Shown in pieces: positions 56,735-62,047 of a stretch of 62,047 bases of DNA. The DNA comes from Tistrella bauzanensis (GTDB lineage Bacteria > Pseudomonadota > Alphaproteobacteria > Tistrellales > Tistrellaceae). Positions within the stretch are counted from its first letter, which is position 1, and each line of letters opens with the position of its first letter. The stretch is from contig NZ_BMDZ01000035.1 in the NCBI RefSeq assembly GCF_014636235.1, positions 1 through 62,047 of the forward strand, given 5' to 3'. The position numbers and the translations under genes were made by a program. The notes beneath the pieces are model-generated. The model was not told the origin of the DNA. It did not search any database and worked only from the letters and a program-made list of their open reading frames with translations.

Positions 56735-58786
56735 TCAGAACCGCGCGGTCAGGCGCAGATTGACGCTGCGCCCTTCCTCATAGGTATAGGTCTCGGCCAG
56801 CGACTGCTGATAGGTGACATAGGCGGTGTCGAAGAGATTGGTCACCGCCAGATCGACCCGATACCAGCTCTGGTCGAACACCACCCCCAGATCATGCAGG
56901 GCATAGCCGCTGCGGCGGCGGAACAGGGTGTCGTCATCATCCTGGGCCGCAGCATAGATGCCGGCATACCACAGCCGCCAGTCGGCATCGATGGCATAGC
57001 CGATGCCGGCCGTCACCTTGTCGGGTGGCGCATAAAGATGGGCACCGGTATCGGCGTTCTTCGACCGCAGTTTCGAATAGCCAAGCGACAGATCGACCGG
57101 CCCCGCCAGATAGCTTGCCTCGGCCTCGATGCCATGGCGTTTCGCCTCGGCGACATTGCGGCGCTGGAAGATCAGCCCGGTGCCGCTGAACGGCGCGTCA
57201 CGGGTGAAGGTGCCGGCCACCTGGCTCTCGATCAGATCCTCGACCCGTTCGCTGAAGACGGTGGCCTTGAGGCGCAGGGCATCGCCCGCCACGGCCAGAT
57301 CATCGAAGGCCAGGGTCATGCCGGCCTCGGTGGTATGGGCGGTCTCGGGCTTCAGGTCGGGATTGGGGATGAAATTGAACAAGGCCCGCGTGGTGCTGAG
57401 GTTCGGGTACATTTCGGCCAGCGTCGGCGCGCGAAACGCCTCGCCATAGCCCACGAACAGGCCAAGCGCAGGGATTGGCTGCCAGTGCAGGGCCAGTTTC
57501 GGCGACACCCGGTCGTGGGATGACGATGCCAGCCCGTCGGGCTCAATCTCATAGCGGTCGTGGCGCAGCCCCCCGATCAGGGTCCAGTCGTCGAACAGCG
57601 TCACCTCGTCCTGAATGAAGAGGCCGGTGGCGGTCAGATCACCATCGGGCAGCACGACATTGTTCGTGCCGGCCGTCCGGTTGGTGTTGGTGTCGACATA
57701 GTGGTCGACACCATAGGTCAGCCGGTGGGCAAGCGCCTGGCCGGTGGTGAAGCGCGACGTGTTCTGAAGGCTCAGTCCCCGGGTTTCCGTGACGGTGCTG
57801 GTCGGATCTAGCGGCGGCGTCTCCTCGCTCGATGTCGAGAAGCGCAGCTTCGTGTAATAGAGTTGCAGATGGCCATCGATCAGCGACCGGTCGTCATCGG
57901 CGAATGACCAGCGGCCCGAATACTGGTCCTGCCGGCGCTTCAGCGTCTGCGAGAACGGGAAGGTTGCATTGCCGCCGGGATTGTTGGGACCGGTCAGATC
58001 ATCGGAGAACCGTTGATAGGACGCCTCGATCCGGTGATCGGGGCCAAGATCGGCACGGCCCTTGAACAGTCCAGACAGCAGGTCGCCGTCATTGTCGATG
58101 TCACCGCCGGTGCCGGTGCGGATATCGTTTGCGCGGCGATAGGTGAGGGCGGCGAGCAGGTCGCCGTCATCGCCGCGTGTGGCGCCGGCAAGCCCCGAGG
58201 ACATGGCATCATTGCCGCTGCGCCAGCCAAGGGTTGCCCGGCCACCGCTGGTCTGGCCGGGGGCCAGCAGGTCGTCGGCCTCAAGCGTGCGGATGGCGAG
58301 CACACCGCCGAGGCCGCCGCTGCCATAGATGGCCGAGACCGGACCACGGACCACATCGATGCCGCCGATCATGTCGGGATCGATCAACAGCGGCGACAGC
58401 ACGCCGCCTTCATTGTTCCGCCGCGCGCCATCGACCGACAGGATCACCCGGGGGCCATAGAGACCACGGATCGAGGGATTCTGCGCCGCCGGCCGTGGCC
58501 CGCCGCCCATATCGACATTGGGCAGCCGGCGCAGGGCGGTGAGGTCGGATGCCTGGGCATCGTCGAGGGCCGCGCGGTCGATCTGGCTGACCGACATCGG
58601 TAGATCGAAGACCAGGGCCTCGGCGCGGGTGGCGGTGATCGTGACCGCATCGAGCCGGGTGACGGTTTCGGTGGCGGCGGTGGTCGTCTCGCCGGCGGCG
58701 GCGGGCATGCCGAACAGCGCGGTGGCCAGGGTGGCGCCGGCAATGGGCAGCCACCCGCGCCCCGCGAACGCGGTCGATCGGGTCAT
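56735..58786 (-). CDS. mbnT: TonB-dependent outer-membrane receptor (MbnT candidate)
   Basis: 683 residues: signal peptide, TonB-box-like DAVTITATRAE near residue 46, plug domain (SIRGLYGPRVILSVDGARRN, PVSAIYGSGGLGGVLAI) and a 22-strand barrel ending in Phe (LRLTARF). The plug type resembles haem/transferrin/vitamin receptors; there is no N-terminal signalling domain as in FecA-like MbnT proteins. Its place directly upstream of mbnP-mbnH supports import of copper-methanobactin, but another copper or haem ligand is possible. Confidence 0.8.
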   Translation of the reverse strand: MTRSTAFAGRGWLPIAGATLATALFGMPAAAGETTTAATETVTRLDAVTITATRAEALVFDLPMSVSQIDRAALDDAQASDLTALRRLPNVDMGGGPRPAAQNPSIRGLYGPRVILSVDGARRNNEGGVLSPLLIDPDMIGGIDVVRGPVSAIYGSGGLGGVLAIRTLEADDLLAPGQTSGGRATLGWRSGNDAMSSGLAGATRGDDGDLLAALTYRRANDIRTGTGGDIDNDGDLLSGLFKGRADLGPDHRIEASYQRFSDDLTGPNNPGGNATFPFSQTLKRRQDQYSGRWSFADDDRSLIDGHLQLYYTKLRFSTSSEETPPLDPTSTVTETRGLSLQNTSRFTTGQALAHRLTYGVDHYVDTNTNRTAGTNNVVLPDGDLTATGLFIQDEVTLFDDWTLIGGLRHDRYEIEPDGLASSSHDRVSPKLALHWQPIPALGLFVGYGEAFRAPTLAEMYPNLSTTRALFNFIPNPDLKPETAHTTEAGMTLAFDDLAVAGDALRLKATVFSERVEDLIESQVAGTFTRDAPFSGTGLIFQRRNVAEAKRHGIEAEASYLAGPVDLSLGYSKLRSKNADTGAHLYAPPDKVTAGIGYAIDADWRLWYAGIYAAAQDDDDTLFRRRSGYALHDLGVVFDQSWYRVDLAVTNLFDTAYVTYQQSLAETYTYEEGRSVNLRLTARF

Positions 58787-58882
58787 GGAACGACATCCGG
58801 ATATCTGGCGTCCGGCGGGCGCGTCATCGGGGCGCGGCGCCGAGGCCGGTGCGTATCAGGCGGACATGCGTCCCCTCAGTCG

Positions 58883-58900
58883 GGCACCGGATAGGGTGCC
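58883..58900. other. Short hairpin in the gap upstream of the TonB receptor gene
   Basis: GGCACC (58883-58888) and GGTGCC (58895-58900) around a 6-nt loop, in the 171-base gap before the receptor gene. On the minus strand it is followed by GAGGGGACGC-ATG-TCC-GCC-TGA, a minimal start-stop frame with a good ribosome-binding site. No known riboswitch class fits. Confidence 0.3.
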
Positions 58901-58957
58901 GCCGGCCGGGGGATCGCCGATTGGGGCAGGCATGGCCGCGCGGTGACTGCGGTCGGA

Positions 58958-59410
58958 TCAGGCCGCGGTCACCGGGGGCGCCCTGGCTTTGAGCGTGGCC
59001 AGATACCAGCCGGCCGCGATCACTCCGCCGGGCAGGCGGGGTGCCTCGTGCAGCCGCGCGATGGTGGGGGCGGCGGCGGTCAGCGCCACGGGGGGAGCGG
59101 TCAGGCCCTGTGCCAGCAGGCAGAGCGGGCAGTCGCCGGCCGCGCGCATCGTCTGCTCGGGCAGGCTCCCGTCATCGGCCCGCCCAAGCTGATCCGAGGA
59201 AACCAGCCGCACGCCTTCAGCGGTGCAGATCGGGGTGAACTGGCCGAATGACATGGCTGGCGCATAGACCGACCACACTGTCATCTGGAACAGGAAGGCC
59301 AAGGCGCCGGCAATCAGCCCCGCGCGGCGCAATGTCGCCCGTGGGGCTGTCTGCCGGCGCACGCTTGGCCGGCACCGCCAGCGCGGCCCTGTTGTCAGAT
59401 GATGACGCAT
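58958..59410 (-). CDS. DUF2946 family protein
   Basis: 150-residue predicted membrane-associated or exported protein. A hydrophobic segment (AGLIAGALAFLFQMTVWSVYA) is followed by CTAEGVRLV and DCPLCLLAQG, the cysteine layout of DUF2946. Genes of this family are frequently found next to TonB receptors and copper genes. It runs in the same direction as mbnT and may belong to the copper-uptake set. A role in metal handling is inferred from context. Confidence 0.8.
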   Translation of the reverse strand: MRHHLTTGPRWRCRPSVRRQTAPRATLRRAGLIAGALAFLFQMTVWSVYAPAMSFGQFTPICTAEGVRLVSSDQLGRADDGSLPEQTMRAAGDCPLCLLAQGLTAPPVALTAAAPTIARLHEAPRLPGGVIAAGWYLATLKARAPPVTAA

Positions 59411-59488
59411 CCCGTAACGCTACAATGACCCGCGTCCCGCGCACAGAATTATTGCCACATGCGACCTGACGTCGCAGCCTGCCGCCTG

Positions 59489-59974
59489 TCAGGTCGGCAG
59501 ACCCAGCCGGATGCGCATGGCGGTTTCCGAGACCTGAAACAGGCTGGCGAGATCCGCCGGCGCCGTGATGCCCTGGTCGATCGCCTGATCGATGAGGTGC
59601 CATGGCATCAGGATCTCGGCCGCCATCCGGTTGGCCTCGCTTTCAATCGCGTTGGACAGATGGCTGCGATAGAGCGCGTCATCCTCGACGATGCCGGCTT
59701 CGAGCAGATGCCGATGCAGCAGGAAATGAGCAATCTCATGCGCGAGGGTGAAGCGCTTGCGGTTGCGATGATGGGCGCCGTTCACATAGACGGCATAGCC
59801 GGACGGTCCGCCGCGGGCCGTGTCGCGAACCAACCGCCCCGATATGGCGGCATTCGTTTCCTCATCATAGACCTTCAGGCCAAGCCGGCGCGCGAGCGCC
59901 ACCACCGGAACCGGTGCCTCGGTCTGAAACACCCGCACGTCTGGTGGCGGAGCGGTCGCGCGGATCATGTTCAA
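59489..59974 (-). CDS. ImmA/IrrE family metallo-endopeptidase
   Basis: 161-residue M78-type zinc peptidase. FTLAHEIAHFLLH carries the HEXXH motif, with the third ligand in ESEANRMAAEILMP. ImmA-type peptidases cleave XRE repressors of mobile elements or stress genes. There is no fused HTH here. It overlaps the upstream membrane-protein gene by 4 bases, so the two are translated together. Its target is unknown. Confidence 0.9.
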   Translation of the reverse strand: MNMIRATAPPPDVRVFQTEAPVPVVALARRLGLKVYDEETNAAISGRLVRDTARGGPSGYAVYVNGAHHRNRKRFTLAHEIAHFLLHRHLLEAGIVEDDALYRSHLSNAIESEANRMAAEILMPWHLIDQAIDQGITAPADLASLFQVSETAMRIRLGLPT

Positions 59975-60333
59975 TATTCGTCCCTCCGCTCTCCCGATGT
60001 CGCGCGGTCGACGCGTTCATCCCCGACGGGCATGAGGTTGTGCTTCGCCCTCAGAATATAGTCGTCCATCACCGCCTGGACGAGGGCTGGCAAATCCTCC
60101 CGCAGCAGTTTCATCCGGTCGTCCACGACATGATCGACCTGACGCTGGGCGATCTTTCGCGCCGAGAACACGCTGGTGACGATGCCGCCGACGGCAAAGA
60201 GGCCGATGGCGATGGCAACAGCAGCCATAACTATCGATGCCGCTGTCATTGCAACTGTTGCGTGTTCCATTGAGCTTAGTTGCGGTGAGTTCCGCAACAG
60301 GACCGTCATTGCGTCAGCCACGTCTTGCGACAT
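59971..60333 (-). CDS. Small membrane protein paired with the ImmA/IrrE peptidase
   Basis: 120-residue protein with one long hydrophobic segment (AASIVMAAVAIAIGLFAVGGIVTSVF) and a basic, helical C-terminal half (QRQVDHVVDDRMKLLREDLPALVQAVMDDYIL). I do not recognise the family. The ribosome-binding site is weak. The 4-base overlap with the peptidase gene suggests the protein anchors or regulates it at the membrane. Confidence 0.7.
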   Translation of the reverse strand: MSQDVADAMTVLLRNSPQLSSMEHATVAMTAASIVMAAVAIAIGLFAVGGIVTSVFSARKIAQRQVDHVVDDRMKLLREDLPALVQAVMDDYILRAKHNLMPVGDERVDRATSGERRDEY

Positions 60334-60413
60334 CTCAACAGATCCGTCTGGTTGATGCTGATAGAAGCAGTGTCATCAAAATGGCGAAGGATGCAAGCTG
60401 ATGCTCTTGCCCG

Positions 60414-61391
60414 TCACACGTGGTGATCCAGCCGGGCCATCCCCGGCGGATGGCCGGTCACGCGCTTGAAGGCGCGGCTGAAGGCGGCCTGTGAGGCATA
60501 GCCCAGGCGCTCGGCGACGCTGTCGATCGACTGGCGCTCCCGCGCGATCCAGCCGGCGGCGAGGCGCATGCGCAGGTCGGTGAGATAGCGCAGCGGCGTG
60601 GTGCCGGTGGCGGCGAGGAAGCGTTCGGCGAAGACCGAGCGCGAGGCGCCCATCAGCGCCGCCAGCTCGACCAGTGTCCAGGCGCGGCCGGGCTCGCGAT
60701 GCATGGCCAGGATCACCCGGCCAAGGCGGGGATCGCGCAGCGCCTGCACCCAGCCCGTGGCCTCGCCACAGCCGCATTCCACCCAGCCACGGATGATCGA
60801 GGCCGCGACCACATCGGCCAGCCGCGCCAGAATGGCCGCGAAGCCCGCCCGTCCGGCGCAGGCCTCGCGCTCCATCGCCTCCAGCATCGGCAGGATTTCC
60901 GGGTTGCGATCAAGCAGCGTCGCGACCGACATCACCTCGGGCATCAGCGCCAGCAGCGGATGCATGCCGCCCAGATCGAACGCCATGCAGCCGCTGAACA
61001 CCACGGCCCCCGATTGCGGGCAGGCATCGCCATCGCAGGCGCGCACCATCTCCACCCGCTCGCAGATCGTGTGGGCCTGGAAGCCCGCCAGATCCCGCGC
61101 CGGCAGATCGGGCGCGGACAACAGGGCATGGACGCCGCCCCGGGGCAGAAGCGCCGCGTCCCCCGCCGCCAGCCGGTGCACCACACCGGCCGGGCTGCGC
61201 AGGAACACGGTGCCCCGGGCGACGAAATGAAACTGCGCCCATCCGCCATCGGCATCGGCGTCGTCGCCGAAGCGGATGCCGCAGGGGTCGGTGATCTGGA
61301 TGCGCCGATATCGCACGCCATCGATCCGCATGCCCATCAGCAATTCGCTGATCAGATCGGCGGCGGGTGGGTATGAGGACGGGTCAGCCAT
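60414..61391 (-). CDS. AraC-family regulator with cupin-type sensor domain
   Basis: 325 residues. The N-terminal part (GWAQFHFVARGTVFLRSPAGVVHRLAAGDAALLPRGGVHALL) is a cupin ligand domain of the AraC_binding/cupin_6 type, with cysteines in CDGDACPQSG; the C-terminal two-HTH domain is DPRLGRVILAMHREPGRAWTLVELAALMGASRSVFAERF...SIDSVAERLGYASQAAFSRAFKRVTGHPPG. It is divergent from the MFS gene at 61497, its probable target. An upstream ATG at 61433 would add 14 residues. Confidence 0.9.
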   Translation of the reverse strand: MADPSSYPPAADLISELLMGMRIDGVRYRRIQITDPCGIRFGDDADADGGWAQFHFVARGTVFLRSPAGVVHRLAAGDAALLPRGGVHALLSAPDLPARDLAGFQAHTICERVEMVRACDGDACPQSGAVVFSGCMAFDLGGMHPLLALMPEVMSVATLLDRNPEILPMLEAMEREACAGRAGFAAILARLADVVAASIIRGWVECGCGEATGWVQALRDPRLGRVILAMHREPGRAWTLVELAALMGASRSVFAERFLAATGTTPLRYLTDLRMRLAAGWIARERQSIDSVAERLGYASQAAFSRAFKRVTGHPPGMARLDHHV

Positions 61392-61496
61392 GGCTTCCGG
61401 ACGATCGGTCAAACATTCCGGATGTGATGGCATGGTGCGTCCGGATTGTCCAGCCTATCCTCCGGACCTGACTGAAACCTTCCTGACGATGAGGAC

Positions 61497-61982
61497 ATGG
61501 TCGTGAGTGAGAGTGTGACGACAGCCAGCCCAGCCGGTGCCGTTGCTGGCGCCGGTGCCTGGTGGGCGGTGCTGTCGATGGCGCTGGGCGTGTTCGGGCT
61601 GGTGACGGCGGAGTTCCTGCCCGCCAGCCTGCTGACGCCGATGGCGGCCGATCTGGGTGTGACGGAAGGCCTTGCCGGCCAGGCGGTGACCGCCACCGCC
61701 GCCGTCGGGCTGGTCACCAGTCTGGTGATCGCCGCCGCCACCCGCCGCATCGACCGGCGGTTCGTGCTGCTGGGCTTCACCGGCCTGCTGGTGGCATCGA
61801 ACCTGCTTGTGGCGGTGGCGCCGGATCTGGGACTGCTGATCGCGGCCCGGGTGCTGCTGGGCGTGGCGCTGGGCGGGTTCTGGACCATGTCGGCCGCAAC
61901 CGTGATGCGGCTGGTGCCCGAAGCCATGGTGCCCAAGGCGCTGTCGATGGTGTTCGCCGGCGTGTCCAGGGCAATCGGGTGA
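61497..61982 (+). pseudogene. MFS transporter, 3'-truncated
   Basis: 161 codons of an EmrB/ProP-like drug:H+ antiporter: about four transmembrane segments (WWAVLSMALGVFGLVTAEFLPASLLTPMAADLGV at the start, LLIAARVLLGVALGGFWTMSAATVMRLVP). A full-length member has about 400 residues and twelve segments. Similarity stops at VFAGVS (about 61968), after which four unrelated codons lead to TGA. The sequence beyond is unlike MFS, so the gene appears interrupted by an inserted element or rearrangement. Confidence 0.8.
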
Positions 61983-62047
61983 AACTGTGCGTGACAGGGC
62001 GGAAAAAGTCTGAATCTCTCGTTGTCGACCTTTTTGGCTTGGGAGGG
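61969..62047. mobile_element. Probable end of an inserted element at the window edge
   Basis: From about 61969 (AGGGCAATCGGGTGAAACTG) composition and coding sense change abruptly inside an MFS gene. The piece is too short to identify a transposase or inverted repeats. I infer the terminal sequence of an insertion sequence continuing outside the window. Confidence 0.5.

Noticed and set aside
58787-58957. Cobalamin riboswitch upstream of the TonB receptor
   Set aside because: The GGCACC/GGTGCC hairpin is present, but the other conserved boxes of that riboswitch are not seen.

Overview
The window is a high-G+C alphaproteobacterial chromosome segment centred on a probable replication origin. The gene order hemE - DnaA-box region - kinase/pyrophosphorylase - maf - aroE - coaE - dnaQ is the classical Caulobacter-type oriC neighbourhood. 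On the other side lie rho, mnmE, mnmG, rsmG, parA and parB, with parS sites. Gene order and composition suggest a Rhodospirillales-type organism. A methanobactin operon at the right end makes Tistrella or a close relative my best guess, from memory and unverified.

Layout. 0.2-2.7 kb: two tandem paralogous porins. 3.3-8.2 kb (+): DUF3576 lipoprotein, leuS, lptE, holA. 8.3-14.2 kb (-): parB, parA, rsmG, mnmG, mnmE. 14.4-15.0 kb (-): a thioredoxin-like ferredoxin and a DUF6489 protein. 15.2-20.0 kb (+): DUF255 thioredoxin-domain protein, ogt, dienelactone hydrolase, quinone oxidoreductase. 20.1-24.8 kb (-): rho, hemJ, hemH, hemE. 25.1-25.5 kb: probable oriC. 25.6-29.6 kb (+): ppsR-type regulator, maf, aroE, coaE, dnaQ. 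29.6-30.5 kb: an AT-rich gene-poor gap. 30.5-32.8 kb (+): yifB and an XRE regulator. 32.8-38.6 kb (-): a NaChBac-type sodium channel, hinT and a his operon (hisB-DUF2628-hisH-hisA-hisF-hisI-hisE). 38.9-49.2 kb: an accessory block of regulators, acetyltransferases, a permease and a hydrolase/amidohydrolase/MFS set, lying between hisB and hslVU. 51.4-52.9 kb: an orphan peptide-binding protein. 53.0-58.8 kb (-): methanobactin (mbn) genes. 59.0-61.4 kb (-): DUF2946, ImmA/IrrE peptidase, a membrane partner and an AraC regulator. The right edge holds an MFS gene broken off by what looks like a mobile-element junction.

The most notable system is the copper-chalkophore locus. A 29-residue MbnA precursor (54455-54544, too short for ordinary gene callers) has a strong ribosome-binding site and sits directly upstream of mbnB and mbnC, the iron enzyme pair that converts precursor cysteines into oxazolone/thioamide copper ligands. 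On the same strand and upstream are mbnT (TonB receptor), mbnP and mbnH (copper protein and its diheme partner), then a DUF2946 gene. Peptide precursor, modification enzymes and re-uptake or copper-handling genes are therefore all present; no dedicated MATE exporter or sigma/anti-sigma pair is visible. Other noteworthy signals are four identical parS 14-mers, two of them forming a 59-nt hairpin between qor and rho, the oriC DnaA-box cluster, and a 15-nt tandem repeat inside a LysR gene.
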